A stretch of 64,000 bases of DNA, from the NCBI GenBank assembly GCA_038227995.1, contig JBBRPP010000030.1, positions 6,130 to 70,129 of the forward strand, given 5' to 3'. Positions 1-8,863 of the stretch are shown piece by piece. Source of the DNA: WLMZ01 sp038227995. GTDB lineage: Bacteria; Actinomycetota; Acidimicrobiia; Acidimicrobiales; Ilumatobacteraceae. Both the position numbers and the translations under genes were made by a program. Numbering within the stretch: position 1 is the stretch's first letter; the number at the start of each line of letters is the position of its first letter. The notes below the pieces were generated by a model. The model made no database searches and was not told the DNA's origin. It saw only the letters and a program-made list of their open reading frames with translations.

Positions 1-827
1 CTCACGTCGCCGGTGGTCGAGCGGCGCCGCAGCGAACTGTGGACGATGCCGAAGTACTCGATCGAGTGCGCGGCGACGTAGCCCGCGATGCCCGCAATCG
101 GGTCGACCATCACCGCGACGAGAAGTCCGAGCGTTCCGGCGGCGTAGATCCACTTCGCCGTGCGCGCCGAGCTGGACGGCGTCGAGCGCTCGGCCCGCGT
201 CCAGCGCACGGCAAGGATCACCGACACGATCGCGCTGATCCAGAACAGCGGCTTGGCGACCCCACTCAGCGAGTGCAGCGCGTCGACGCTGCGACCGTTG
301 GTGTCGCCGAACCCGATCTTGGCGCTGAGCTTCTGGATATCGATGAAGCCGGCCATGAACAGCAGTGCGCTGACCAACCAGGCGACGAGCATCGGCTTCT
401 CCAGCCGTCCGTTGTCGTCGCCGGCCTTGCGCCCGTAGATGCGCATCACGCCATAACGCTGCATGAGCGTGTGCTCGGCGTTCCACAACCCGGCGACGAC
501 GCCGACGAGCGCGAGGCTGACGTTCAGACCGATCGCGATCAGCGCGACCGCGACGAACGGGGCCCATGTGTAGAGCCGCCGATGCGCCGTCCGCTGCGCC
601 TCGTCGCCATAGACGAGCCCAAGTGTCAGCGGTTGATGAGCGAAGGAGACCACGAAGATGATGCCCATCAACGCCTGCATCCGCGTGACGCCATGGGATT
701 CGTAGGTGTGCATCAACAACGCGATCGGCAACCAGCACCAACCGAGAACGACATCGGCAAGCGGCCCGTGCACCCAGGGCTTCGATGCGGGCACTGCGGT
801 AACGGGGGGCGTGCGGTTGATGAGCAT
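1..827 (-). CDS. Polytopic membrane protein, 3' end cut by window edge
   Basis: Reading the minus strand from the ATG at 827 gives an open frame of at least 275 codons that runs off the left edge with no stop. It has about six hydrophobic segments. Loop histidines stand out: FAHQPL, AEHTLMQRYG near mid-protein, and HSIEYFGIVH close to the edge. Histidines facing the membrane interior can mark metal-dependent membrane oxygenases, but I do not recognise the family, so that is only a suggestion. The start lies only a few bases from the divergent SGNH hydrolase start, so the two genes share a very short promoter region or overlap at their 5' ends. Confidence 0.75.
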   Translation of the reverse strand, partial: MLINRTPPVTAVPASKPWVHGPLADVVLGWCWLPIALLMHTYESHGVTRMQALMGIIFVVSFAHQPLTLGLVYGDEAQRTAHRRLYTWAPFVAVALIAIGLNVSLALVGVVAGLWNAEHTLMQRYGVMRIYGRKAGDDNGRLEKPMLVAWLVSALLFMAGFIDIQKLSAKIGFGDTNGRSVDALHSLSGVAKPLFWISAIVSVILAVRWTRAERSTPSSSARTAKWIYAAGTLGLLVAVMVDPIAGIAGYVAAHSIEYFGIVHSSLRRRSTTGDV

Positions 828-858
828 CGCCAGAGACAATACAAGATACGGTCGGTCC

Positions 859-1860
859 GTGACCCCGGTGGAGCCCTCCCTGCGCGGCATCGCCTGGCCG
901 GCCGGCGCAGGCGTGCCGTATCCACGTGCTGATCCCTCCGACATCGGCCGGCTGCCGGCCGACACGTGGGGCACAGCGTCGTTGCCCGTCGGTGTTCGGA
1001 TCGAGGTCGTCGGCACGGCGAGCGCGCTGGACATCGAGTACACGACGGCCACGGACGACCTCGGCTACCGCGGCGTCGGCGCCGGAGCGGTGTTCTCGGC
1101 ATGGAGTGGCGGACTGCAGGTCGACGAGCAGCCGGCGACGCTCGGCACGTCTGTCGTCCGCGTTTGCGTTGGCCTCGCGACCGCCGGCGAGCGCGCGATC
1201 GTCTATCTCCCGGAGGGCATGAAGCCGACCATCATCTCCATCAACGCGATCGGTGGCTCCGTCGCGCCGGCGCCCGCGCAACCACGATGGCTCGCCTACG
1301 GCGACTCGATCGCCGAAGGTTGGATCGCGTCGGGGCCTGCCGGCGCATGGCCAGCCATCGCCGGACGGACTCACGGACTCGATGTCGTCAACCTCGGCTA
1401 CGCCGGTTCGGCGCGGGGCGAGATCGTCTCGGCCGAGCACATCGCGTCGTTGTCGGCCGACGTCATCTCGATCACACACGGCACGAACTGCTGGACCCGT
1501 ATCCCCCACTCGGCCGAGCAGATGTACGCGAACACGTCGGCGTTCCTGCGCATCGTTCGCGCCGGACACCCCGGCATCCCGATCGTCGTCGGCAGCCCGA
1601 TCGTGCGGCCCGACGGCGAGTCCACGCGGAACCGGCTCGGCGCGACCCACGACGACATCCGCCGCGCGATGGAAGCCGCAGCGCGCGATCTCGTCGACGC
1701 CGGTGATCGTCTCGTCACGCTCGTGCCCGGTCGCGACATCGTCGACGCGTCCCTGCTCGCGGACGGCGTGCATCCGGGCGATGCCGGGCACGCAGCGCTG
1801 GCGTCGGTGTTCGGCGCGGCAGTCGCCGCGGCGCTTGCCAGCAGTGTCGCTCAGTCCTGA
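859..1860 (+). CDS. SGNH/GDSL-family hydrolase (esterase/lipase-like)
   Basis: The C-terminal two thirds carry SGNH blocks: YGDSIAEG with the nucleophile Ser at about residue 150, a HGTNC segment in place of the usual GxND block, and DGVHPGDAGH near the C-terminus with catalytic Asp and His. A beta-rich domain of about 130 residues precedes it, as in some two-domain carbohydrate or lipid esterases. No clear signal peptide is visible, so it is probably cytoplasmic or non-classically exported. Start is uncertain: GTG at 859 or 868, or ATG at 820; the last would overlap the start of the divergent membrane gene. The 3' end overlaps the convergent SDR gene by 10 bases. Substrate cannot be told. 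Confidence 0.82.
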   Translation: MTPVEPSLRGIAWPAGAGVPYPRADPSDIGRLPADTWGTASLPVGVRIEVVGTASALDIEYTTATDDLGYRGVGAGAVFSAWSGGLQVDEQPATLGTSVVRVCVGLATAGERAIVYLPEGMKPTIISINAIGGSVAPAPAQPRWLAYGDSIAEGWIASGPAGAWPAIAGRTHGLDVVNLGYAGSARGEIVSAEHIASLSADVISITHGTNCWTRIPHSAEQMYANTSAFLRIVRAGHPGIPIVVGSPIVRPDGESTRNRLGATHDDIRRAMEAAARDLVDAGDRLVTLVPGRDIVDASLLADGVHPGDAGHAALASVFGAAVAAALASSVAQS

Positions 1861-2696
1861 GGCGGCTCGGGAGTGAACGGCTTCGGGCCGGCGTGGGGAA
1901 AGCGGGCCTGCGTCCCGCCGTCGACCACCAGGTTCTGGCCGGTGATGAAGCCGGCCAGGTCTGACACCAGGAACACGAGCGGCCCGGCGATCTCGTCCGG
2001 CGTCCCCCAACGCGCCAGCGGCACGCCGTCGGCAACGACGATCGCGTTCATGTCGCTGATGCCGCGGTTGGTGAAGCCGTCGACCACGCGAGGCGTGGCG
2101 ATGATGTCGGGTGCGACCGAGTTGACCCTGATCCCGTACGGCGCCCACTCGTTGGCCATCGTGCGCGCCAGCGCAGTGGCGCCCGCCTTCGCGGCACCAT
2201 AGGCGGCGTGGTTCGGTGCGCCGAAGATGCCGCTGATCGACGTCACGAGCGCGAGGCGGCCGGCCGTGCCGTCGGCGATCATGTGCCGCGCTGCGGCGCG
2301 CCCGACAAGCATGTGCTGGGTGAGGTTGATCCGCAGATCTGCATCCCACGCGGCGAGGTCGACGTTGAGCAGGTCGGCCCACGACGCCATGCCGACGATG
2401 TTGACGACGGCGTGGAGCCCACCGAGCATCTCGTGCGCGCTGTCGACGACGCGTTCGGCGTCGACCGGGTCGGTGACGTCGCCCGACAGCGCGACCGAAC
2501 GCACGCCCAACGCCGCGACTTCGGCGCTGACCACACTTGCTCGATCGGCGTCGAGGTCGACGACAGCGACATCGGCTCCCACGCGGGCGAGCAGCAACGC
2601 GGTGGCGCGGCCGATGCCGGACCCACCACCGACGACCAGCGTCGGCTTGGCGCGCAGTCCGAACACGTCGACATCAGAAGCAGAAGGGTCACTCAT
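1851..2696 (-). CDS. Short-chain dehydrogenase/reductase (SDR)
   Basis: Classical SDR of 281 residues. It shows the nucleotide-binding GGGSGIG at residues 23-29, GDVTD near 76, catalytic Ser at 153 and the YxxxK pair Tyr166/Lys170. The acidic residues after beta-2 (VVDLDAD) favour NAD(H) over NADP(H). It starts within the stop codon of the upstream SDR gene (4-base overlap at 2693-2696) and is therefore translationally coupled. It is the last gene of an LLM-SDR-SDR operon facing an IclR regulator, which suggests two successive alcohol/ketone steps after a flavin-dependent oxidation. The substrate is unknown. Confidence 0.9.
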   Translation of the reverse strand: MSDPSASDVDVFGLRAKPTLVVGGGSGIGRATALLLARVGADVAVVDLDADRASVVSAEVAALGVRSVALSGDVTDPVDAERVVDSAHEMLGGLHAVVNIVGMASWADLLNVDLAAWDADLRINLTQHMLVGRAAARHMIADGTAGRLALVTSISGIFGAPNHAAYGAAKAGATALARTMANEWAPYGIRVNSVAPDIIATPRVVDGFTNRGISDMNAIVVADGVPLARWGTPDEIAGPLVFLVSDLAGFITGQNLVVDGGTQARFPHAGPKPFTPEPPQD

Positions 2697-3553
2697 GGCA
2701 TGTGCACTCCACCGTTGGGGCGAAGAACTTCGCCGGTCATGAACTTCGATGCGTCGGCCGCGAGATACAGCATCGCGTACGAGATGTCGGTCGGCACACC
2801 GATGGTGCCCAGCGGCGATTGAGCGCTGCGCACACCGACGATCTCGTCACGCTTGGCATCGTCGACCGATCCGTCCGATGCGACCCAGATGCGCTGGGTC
2901 ATCGGCGTCTCGACGAAGCCGGGAGCAACCGTGTTGCAGCGGATGCCGAACGGGCCCAGCTCGATCGCGACGATTCGACCGAGTTGGATGACGCCCGCCT
3001 TCGACACGCCGTACGCGGTGAGTGTCGGCGCGGGCATCTCGCCGCCGGCCGATGCAACGTTGATGATCGACCCGCGCCGCGCCATCTTCATCACGCGGCC
3101 CGCCGCGGCGCAGCCCCACACGACGCCTTTGAGGTTGACCCCGAGGACTGCATCAAGATCCGCCTCGGTGACGTCGACGACCAACGCGTTGCGGATGATG
3201 CCGGCCACGTTGGCCCATACATCGATACGGCCGTTGGCACGAACGGCGGCTCGCGCCAGATCGTCGACATCATCCTTGGCGGAGACATCGGTACGCACGA
3301 TGATCGGCGTCGCTGCTCCGAGCGCGTCGATCAGCGATGCGGTCTCGGCCAGCCCGCCATCGGACTGATCGGCGAGGACCACGGTGGCTCCGGCCTGAGC
3401 GAACGTGATCGCCGTCTGGCGCCCGATGCCGGCCCCTGCACCGGTCACCACGGCGGTGCGTCCATCGAGCGTGAAGGCTGCCGCGAGCTCGTCGTGCAAC
3501 GGCCGCACCGCGGCAGCCGACGCCGCCGTGCGCAGCCCCGAGATCATGTCCAT
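2693..3553 (-). CDS. Short-chain dehydrogenase/reductase (SDR)
   Basis: SDR of 286 residues with GAGAGIG at 38-44, an acidic end to beta-2 (VLADQS) suggesting NAD, active-site Ser168, and Tyr181/Lys185 in YGVSK. Compared with the other SDR in this operon it has an extra N-terminal stretch of about 30 residues. I place the start at the ATG at 3553 because it lies 13 bases after the stop of the upstream LLM gene; a longer reading to 3598 would overlap that gene by 32 bases. The stop overlaps the next SDR start. Paired SDRs behind a monooxygenase suggest a short catabolic route under the divergent IclR regulator. Confidence 0.88.
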   Translation of the reverse strand: MDMISGLRTAASAAAVRPLHDELAAAFTLDGRTAVVTGAGAGIGRQTAITFAQAGATVVLADQSDGGLAETASLIDALGAATPIIVRTDVSAKDDVDDLARAAVRANGRIDVWANVAGIIRNALVVDVTEADLDAVLGVNLKGVVWGCAAAGRVMKMARRGSIINVASAGGEMPAPTLTAYGVSKAGVIQLGRIVAIELGPFGIRCNTVAPGFVETPMTQRIWVASDGSVDDAKRDEIVGVRSAQSPLGTIGVPTDISYAMLYLAADASKFMTGEVLRPNGGVHMP

Positions 3554-3566
3554 CGAGTCGCCGTTC

Positions 3567-4715
3567 TCACCGGACGCCGGCCGTGACCCGGTGGCCACGC
3601 GCTTCGAGGGCAGGAATGACCTGCTTCGCCAACAGCTCGAGCGTGCGCATCACCTTGTCGTGGGGCAGGTCACCGAATTGCACGTAGCACAGCAACTCGT
3701 CGACGCCGACCTCGTCGTAGCGGATGATCTTCTCCAAACACTCCTCCGGTGTGCCGATGATGATCATGTCCTGCTCCTGATAGTGCTGAACCGGAACCTG
3801 GCCGTCGATCACTGGCTGCAGCAGCGGGAAGATCGCCTGCTGCTCTGCCTCGCTGAGCATCGGCAACTCCCATCGCAGCGTGAACTCGGCGAGGTGCTTG
3901 TACCACCAGTTGACGGATTCCCACAGGCCGTACGCGGCAGCTTCGTCGGCGTCGTCATAGGCGTGCACGAGTGTGTACACCCCGACGCGATCGTTGCGCA
4001 CGCGGGTGAGCATGTCCTGTGGCCGCGCGATCGCCTGCGCGCTGCGATAGGCCTGGATGTGCTCAGCCATCTTCTCCACCGGTTGCAGCAGGGCGAACGA
4101 GAGCAGCCCCAAACCCAACTCGCCGGCGCTGACAGCGCTCTTGACCGTCGCTGCCGCCTGCCACACCGGCGGGTGTGGATCCTGGAAGGGCTTGGGGGTC
4201 TGCATCCGTTCGGGGAAGGACAGGTTCTCGCTCTCCCACGAGAACGTCTCGTTCTCCCACATCCCGACGACGATCTCGATCGCCTCGCGCCATTGATCGC
4301 GTGACCTGTCGTCGGTCGGCACGCCGAAGGCAGCCTGCTCCATCGGCGTCGACCGACCGGTACCCCACTCGACCCGGCCGTGGCTGAGCACGTCGACGGT
4401 CGCGACCTTCTCGGCGACACGTGCCGGATGGATGAAGCCGAACGGCATCAAGGTGACACCGAAGCCGAGCTTGATCTGCTGCGTACTGAGCGCGAGCCCA
4501 CCCAGGATCGCCTCCGAACACGGCGACGCCGAACGGCCGTCACGAAAGTGGTGCTCGACGCACCAGACCGTGTTGAAGCCGAGCTTGTCGGCGTACTGGA
4601 TCTCGGCGATGGCCTCGTCGTAGGTGCGCTGTTCGGCTTCGCGCTGGCCGTACGGATGCGGCTTGCTCCACGGTTTGATCTTCGGCTGGAACTCGTACAA
4701 CAGGTCGAGCTTCAT
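3567..4715 (-). CDS. LLM-class flavin-dependent monooxygenase
   Basis: A 382-residue bacterial luciferase-like (LLM) TIM-barrel enzyme. Typical parts are the N-terminal segment with GFNTVWCVEHHF, the LGFGVTLMPFGFIHPARVAEKVATVD block that follows the barrel's FMN/F420 region, GRVEWGTGRS, and a C-terminal GTPEECLEKI segment. Enzymes of this family oxidise organic substrates with reduced FMN or F420 and O2; which cofactor is used here cannot be read from sequence. The start is the ATG at 4715; the frame stays open upstream but that extension reads through the divergent IclR gene. It is first in the LLM-SDR-SDR operon. Confidence 0.9.
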   Translation of the reverse strand: MKLDLLYEFQPKIKPWSKPHPYGQREAEQRTYDEAIAEIQYADKLGFNTVWCVEHHFRDGRSASPCSEAILGGLALSTQQIKLGFGVTLMPFGFIHPARVAEKVATVDVLSHGRVEWGTGRSTPMEQAAFGVPTDDRSRDQWREAIEIVVGMWENETFSWESENLSFPERMQTPKPFQDPHPPVWQAAATVKSAVSAGELGLGLLSFALLQPVEKMAEHIQAYRSAQAIARPQDMLTRVRNDRVGVYTLVHAYDDADEAAAYGLWESVNWWYKHLAEFTLRWELPMLSEAEQQAIFPLLQPVIDGQVPVQHYQEQDMIIIGTPEECLEKIIRYDEVGVDELLCYVQFGDLPHDKVMRTLELLAKQVIPALEARGHRVTAGVR

Positions 4716-4787
4716 GTGCGGCCCCTCTACAGTCGTGCTAGGTACAGTTTTGCAATATCGAATTTGTCTTTGTAGTGTCAGAACCAT
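4716..4787. promoter_or_regulatory. Divergent promoter region of IclR regulator and LLM-SDR operon
   Basis: A 72-base gap between divergent starts, clearly more AT-rich than its surroundings, with an A/T-rich core around 4745-4775. It must hold both promoters and probably the IclR operator. I could not find a convincing palindrome, so no exact operator is claimed. Confidence 0.45.
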
Positions 4788-5678
4788 ATGTCGCGACCAG
4801 CGCTGTCCGCCACCCGTGCGCTGGCGGTGCTCGACTTCCTGGCAGCTCACCCGACGGACGAGTTCATGCTGTCCGATCTCGCCGAGCGACTCGACATCAA
4901 CGGCGCGTCGCTGCACGCGATCCTGGCCGTGCTCACCGACACCGGCTACACATCCCGCCACGCACGGCGGCGCACGTACACGCTCGGTCCGTCGTTGGTG
5001 GCCGTCGGCAGCGCCGCGCTGGAACGCCACCCGGCGATCGACCTCGGCCGTGATGCAGCCCGTCGTCTGTCAGCCGCCACGGGCCTCGAGGTCGCCGTCA
5101 CCGCAGTCGCGGGCACCGAGATCGCGTTCGTCGCGCGAGCTGGTGTACAGCGCGCCCGCGGCATCGACATCCACGTCGGCCAGCGGGTGCCTCTCGCGCC
5201 GCCGCTCGGCGCGGTGTTCATGGCATGGGCCGACGATCGACGCGTGCACGAATGGCTGGACCGCGTCGGCGACGACGAACATCGCACCGAGCTGCGCACC
5301 GTGCTCGACATCGTGCGCCAACGTGGGTTCTCCGTCGCGCTCGAAGACGACGCCCGGCGCGGCATCGGTGCTGCGCTCGATCGACTCGCCGACACGCCGC
5401 ACGACATCTCGTCGGCGCGGCGCATCGACCAGTACGTCGACGAACTCGGCCGGCACGACTACCACCTGGTCCGTCTCGAACCCGCTCAGCAGTACGACGT
5501 GTCGATGATCGCCGCGCCGGTGTTCGACGGCGCCGGCCACGCGACGGTGGCGCTCACCTTGCTCGGCTTCGATCCGCTGACGTCAGGCGCCGATGTGCTG
5601 CAGCTCGGTCAACAGGTACGCGACGCCGCGCTGGTGGTCACCAAACGATCGCGAGGACGGGTTGCCCCGCCGCCGTGA
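4788..5678 (+). CDS. IclR-family transcriptional regulator
   Basis: A 296-residue regulator with an N-terminal winged helix-turn-helix (about residues 8-65: SATRALAVLDFL, the LAERL helix, then a wing with TYTLGPSL). A C-terminal IclR effector domain follows from about 75, including the characteristic LEVAVTAVAGTEIAFVARAG region. IclR proteins bind small acids or aromatics and often control a divergent catabolic operon; that is the arrangement here, with the LLM-SDR-SDR operon starting 73 bases away on the other strand. The effector is unknown. The ATG at 4788 gives the usual short N-terminus before the HTH. Confidence 0.92.
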   Translation: MSRPALSATRALAVLDFLAAHPTDEFMLSDLAERLDINGASLHAILAVLTDTGYTSRHARRRTYTLGPSLVAVGSAALERHPAIDLGRDAARRLSAATGLEVAVTAVAGTEIAFVARAGVQRARGIDIHVGQRVPLAPPLGAVFMAWADDRRVHEWLDRVGDDEHRTELRTVLDIVRQRGFSVALEDDARRGIGAALDRLADTPHDISSARRIDQYVDELGRHDYHLVRLEPAQQYDVSMIAAPVFDGAGHATVALTLLGFDPLTSGADVLQLGQQVRDAALVVTKRSRGRVAPPP

Positions 5679-5684
5679 GTCGGG

Positions 5685-6866
5685 TCAGTGTGAATCCCAC
5701 GGGGCACACAGGCCGTCGAGATCGTGGACCTCGATCTTGTCGCGGTTCTCGTAGGTCACCCAGTTGGCGGGATCGCGGCGCAACTTGAACGTGTTGAAGC
5801 TCATGTCGGTGGTGTCGATCGCGAGGATGCGACCGGACAGTCCTTCGCCGATGTTGAGCAACAGCTTGATCACCTCGAGCGCCTGGATCGAGCCGACGAT
5901 GCCGGGCAGCACACCGAGCACACCGGCTTCGGAGCAGCTGGGGGCGAGTTCGGCGGGAGGCGCCTCGGGCACCATGTCGCGGTAGGTGGGGCCGTTCTTC
6001 GGGTCGAACACGCTGACCATGCCCTCGAACCGGAAGATGCTGCCGTGCACCACGGGGATCCCGAGCTTGACCGACGCATCGTTGAGCAGGTAGCGGCTGG
6101 GAAAGTTGTCGGCGCCATCGACGATGACGTCGTAGTCCTTGATGATGTCGATGATGTTGCTCGCATCAAGACGTGTGTCGTAGGTGACGACGTTGACGTC
6201 GGGGTTGAGCATGGTCAGCGTCTTCTTCGCGCTGTCGACCTTGCGGTCGCCGATCCGGTCGAGGTTGTGCAGGATCTGGCGCTGCAGGTTCGAGGCATCG
6301 ACTTCGTCCATGTCCACGATGCCGATCGTGCCGACACCGGCAGCAGCGAGGTACAGCGCTGATGGCGAGCCGAGGCCACCGGCGCCGAGCATCAGCACCT
6401 TCGACGCGAGCAGCTTGGCCTGGCCCTCGGTACCGACCTCGGGCAGCAGCAAATGGCGGCCGTAGCGGTCGCGCTGCTCGGGTGTGAGGACGATCGGCTT
6501 CTTCCAGTCGCGGCCTTCGTCCTTCCACTTGCCGAAGCCACCAGCCATCGACACGACGTCGGTGTAGCCGAGCTCCTGCAGCGTCTTGGTTGCGAACGCG
6601 GACCGGACGCCACCCGCGCAGTAGGCGATGATGGGCGTCGACTTGTCGGCGACGCGGTTCTCGATCTGGGCCTCGAGGTGACCACGGGGGATGTGGATCA
6701 CGCCGGGGATCGCGCCCTGGTCGAACTCGTCTGGCTCACGAACGTCGAGGACGGTCAGCGGCGCCCCTGAGTTCTTGGCTTCGGCGATACGAGCTTCGGC
6801 GGTCGCGGTGTCGATCTCGGTGATCTCGGCCTTGGCCTTCTGCAACAGGTCACGAAACGTGGGCAT
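5685..6866 (-). CDS. Rhodanese-ThiF fusion: sulfur-carrier adenylyltransferase/sulfurtransferase (MoeZ/MoeB-like)
   Basis: Two domains over 393 residues. Residues about 20-120 form a rhodanese domain with active-site Cys83 in CAGGVRS. Residues about 130-390 form a ThiF/MoeB adenylating domain: GAGGLGSP at 161-168, the NLQRQ segment at 193-197, and DGADN at 250-254. Such enzymes activate the C-terminal Gly-Gly of sulfur carriers (MoaD, ThiS, CysO) and pass sulfur to them. The usual actinobacterial MoeZ has the rhodanese at the C-terminus; here it is N-terminal. The adenylating domain keeps only one Cys in the PSCSEAG segment. It converges with the IclR gene, 6 bases apart. Confidence 0.9.
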   Translation of the reverse strand: MPTFRDLLQKAKAEITEIDTATAEARIAEAKNSGAPLTVLDVREPDEFDQGAIPGVIHIPRGHLEAQIENRVADKSTPIIAYCAGGVRSAFATKTLQELGYTDVVSMAGGFGKWKDEGRDWKKPIVLTPEQRDRYGRHLLLPEVGTEGQAKLLASKVLMLGAGGLGSPSALYLAAAGVGTIGIVDMDEVDASNLQRQILHNLDRIGDRKVDSAKKTLTMLNPDVNVVTYDTRLDASNIIDIIKDYDVIVDGADNFPSRYLLNDASVKLGIPVVHGSIFRFEGMVSVFDPKNGPTYRDMVPEAPPAELAPSCSEAGVLGVLPGIVGSIQALEVIKLLLNIGEGLSGRILAIDTTDMSFNTFKLRRDPANWVTYENRDKIEVHDLDGLCAPWDSH

Positions 6867-6916
6867 ACCGAAAGGGTACCGAACTGGTCGGGATTTGCGC
6901 CAGGGTCAGTTCGACG

Positions 6917-7693
6917 TCATTCCGGCGGCAGCAGTGCCGGCAGGATCTCGCTGATCTCGCCGCGCAGGATGTGGTCGGCGTGATGGTCGAGCTTGGTCGG
7001 CTCCCCGTTGACGATCACGATCGTGGCCCCGGCACGCTTGGCGCGGGGCACCATGCCGGCCACCGGATACACCTGCAGCGAGGTGCCGACGGCGAGCAAC
7101 ACGTCGCACACATCGGCGGAGTTCAGCGCCCGCGCAATCACGGTCTCGACCAGGTTCTGGCCGAAGCTGATCGTGTCGCTCTTCAGAATTCCAGCCCGCC
7201 CCGCGGTGCGGCACACGAGGCAGTCAGGGTCGTCCTCGCCGGCTCGGACACGGTCGAGTGCCTCGACCATCGGTCGCCGATCGCGGCACGTCCAACACAT
7301 CGTGAAGTGCATCGTTCCGTGCACCTCGACAACCGCTGTGGGATCGCTGCCGGCGCGCTGGTGCAGGCCGTCGACGTTCTGAGTCACGAGCGTGACGAGT
7401 CGGTCGTCGCGCTCCAGTTCGACCAGGGCGCGATGACCCGCGTTCGGCTCGCGCGTGTGGGCCGAGTTCGACAATCGGTTCTGCCATGCGAAGCGGCGGA
7501 CGTCGGGTTCGGCGAGGTAATGCTGCAGCGTCGCCGCCTTCTCCGCAGCCGGGTTCTTGGTCCACAGTCCGTTCGGCCCGCGGAAGTCTGGGATGCCGGA
7601 ATCGGTCGAGATCCCCGCGCCCGTCAACACCGTCACGCGGGCAGCGTCGCGTAAGAGCGCCCGCACGTCGTCGAGTTCGCTGTCGTCGGTCAC
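6917..7693 (-). CDS. Sir2-family NAD-dependent protein deacylase (sirtuin)
   Basis: The NAD-binding GAGISTDSGIPDFRG block lies near the N-terminus, followed by QNVDGLH. The catalytic His is in VEVHGTMH. A zinc site is formed by CWTC and, about 20 residues later, CLVC, and the C-terminal part carries VGTSLQVYPVAG. These are the complete signatures of an active NAD-dependent lysine deacylase; which acyl group it removes is not clear. Start is either GTG at 7693, used here, or TTG at 7720. The gene stands alone and is divergent from the hypothetical gene at 7792. Confidence 0.9.
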   Translation of the reverse strand: MTDDSELDDVRALLRDAARVTVLTGAGISTDSGIPDFRGPNGLWTKNPAAEKAATLQHYLAEPDVRRFAWQNRLSNSAHTREPNAGHRALVELERDDRLVTLVTQNVDGLHQRAGSDPTAVVEVHGTMHFTMCWTCRDRRPMVEALDRVRAGEDDPDCLVCRTAGRAGILKSDTISFGQNLVETVIARALNSADVCDVLLAVGTSLQVYPVAGMVPRAKRAGATIVIVNGEPTKLDHHADHILRGEISEILPALLPPE

Positions 7694-7791
7694 CCCTGAA
7701 GTTTCGCGTCCGTTTTCCAACTCGGCCAGATCGAAGCACTCAGTCAGCTGCGACTTCCCTCGCCTCTTCCACTTCCCTCTGGGGGTTTCGC

Positions 7792-8358
7792 ATGCTGCCC
7801 ACTCCGCTCGCCCCGAACCTGATCGTCATGCCCTGGCACGACCCTGTCGTCGAATCCGTCGGCTACGAAGCCCGTAGCCCATACGTCGAACTTTTCTGGC
7901 TCGGCATCCTCGGTCCGACTGCGACCTGGTTGCTGCGTCGGCTCGTCACCGGTCTCGACGCGTTTCCCGACGGCTATCAACTCGACCTCGAAGAGACAGC
8001 AAACGCGCTCGGGCTGTCCCTGACAGCCGGGACGCACAGCCCGTTCGGCAAGGCACTGAACCGCAACATCATGTTCGGGATGGCCCACGAGGTCCCCGGC
8101 GGAATCGCGGTTCGTCGCCAGATCCCGCCGCTCTCGTTGCGCCACCTGCGCAAGTTGCCGTCGCACCTCCAGGACGCTCACGTCGAATGGGTCGCCCGGC
8201 GCGGTTCGGACGAGCAGACGTTGGCCCGAGCGATCGAACTCGCCAGCGCGATGCTTCGCGCCGGTGACGATCCGCACCAGATGGAGCGTCAGTTGCTGTC
8301 GTTGGGCGTCGCGCCGCGCGAAGCAGTGGAGGCTGTCCGCCAGTGCGTACCGGCCTGA
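7792..8358 (+). CDS. Hypothetical protein, possible winged-helix DNA-binding fold
   Basis: I do not recognise this 188-residue protein. The ATG at 7792 follows a GGGGG stretch that can serve as ribosome binding site. The N-terminal half has a hydrophobic helix with a WLLRRLVTGL core and a segment ending ANALGLS. Then comes a region with HSPFGKALNRNIMFGMA that could be the recognition helix and wing of a winged helix. The C-terminal half is helical with regularly spaced Leu and Ala. No signal peptide or membrane segment is seen. It is monocistronic and converges with the UPF0303 gene. Confidence 0.75.
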   Translation: MLPTPLAPNLIVMPWHDPVVESVGYEARSPYVELFWLGILGPTATWLLRRLVTGLDAFPDGYQLDLEETANALGLSLTAGTHSPFGKALNRNIMFGMAHEVPGGIAVRRQIPPLSLRHLRKLPSHLQDAHVEWVARRGSDEQTLARAIELASAMLRAGDDPHQMERQLLSLGVAPREAVEAVRQCVPA

Positions 8359-8367
8359 TTCAGCTTC

Positions 8368-8400
8368 AGTGGCGTGAGTGGCGTGAGTGGCGTCAGTGGC
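8368..8400. repeat. 9-bp tandem repeat (AGTGGCGTS, about 3.7 copies)
   Basis: Three head-to-tail copies of AGTGGCGTG/C plus a partial fourth. They lie between two convergent genes and run into the last codons of the UPF0303 gene on the minus strand. Such tracts change length by slippage and could alter that protein's C-terminus. Confidence 0.85.
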
Positions 8401-8863
8401 CGAGGAAGCGGTCGAGCTGCTCGACGACGAACCGGTGATCTTCGGTCTGCGGCAGTCCGGACACGGTGACCGCTCCGACGATGCCGACGCCGCGCACCGT
8501 GATCGGGAACGATCCACCGTGCGCGGCGTAGTCGTCGGGGTCGAGCCGACTGCGTTCCTCGAACGTCTTGCCGGCCGCTCGAGCGAGCGCGCCGATGTGC
8601 ATCGAGCTGTGACCGAAGCGCGTCACGACGCGCGACTTGCGCTCGACCCACGCATCGTTGTCGGGTGCCGTGCCGTCGAGTGCAGCGTGGAAGAGCCGCT
8701 GGCCATTGCGGGTGATCGAGACGACGACGGCCAATGCCGCGTCCCGCGCAGCATCGACCAACTGGACGCCGAGGCGCCACGCCGTCTCGTTGTCGAAGGT
8801 GTCGAAGACGATGCGCTCTTCTTCTGCTGCGAGCGCTGCCAGATCGTCGACCGGCTCGCTCAT
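8393..8863 (-). CDS. UPF0303 / heme-degrading-domain-like protein
   Basis: A 156-residue protein of the UPF0303 group, related to the HbpS/GlcG fold (PF03928). Supporting features are the NETAWRLG segment, the ITRNGQRLFHAALDG strand pair, DNDAWVERK, and the C-terminal GSFPITVRGVGIVGAVTVSGLPQ motif. Family members bind small ligands including heme, but function is mostly unproven. The ATG at 8863 overlaps the stop of the upstream Gfo/Idh gene by four bases, so the two are translationally coupled in the pepA operon. The last codons run into a 9-bp tandem repeat. Confidence 0.88.
   Translation of the reverse strand: MSEPVDDLAALAAEEERIVFDTFDNETAWRLGVQLVDAARDAALAVVVSITRNGQRLFHAALDGTAPDNDAWVERKSRVVTRFGHSSMHIGALARAAGKTFEERSRLDPDDYAAHGGSFPITVRGVGIVGAVTVSGLPQTEDHRFVVEQLDRFLGH

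Noticed and set aside
39..932. Plus-strand frame of 297 codons
   Set aside because: Arg/Asp-rich shadow of the minus-strand membrane protein gene, which has a clear helical pattern.
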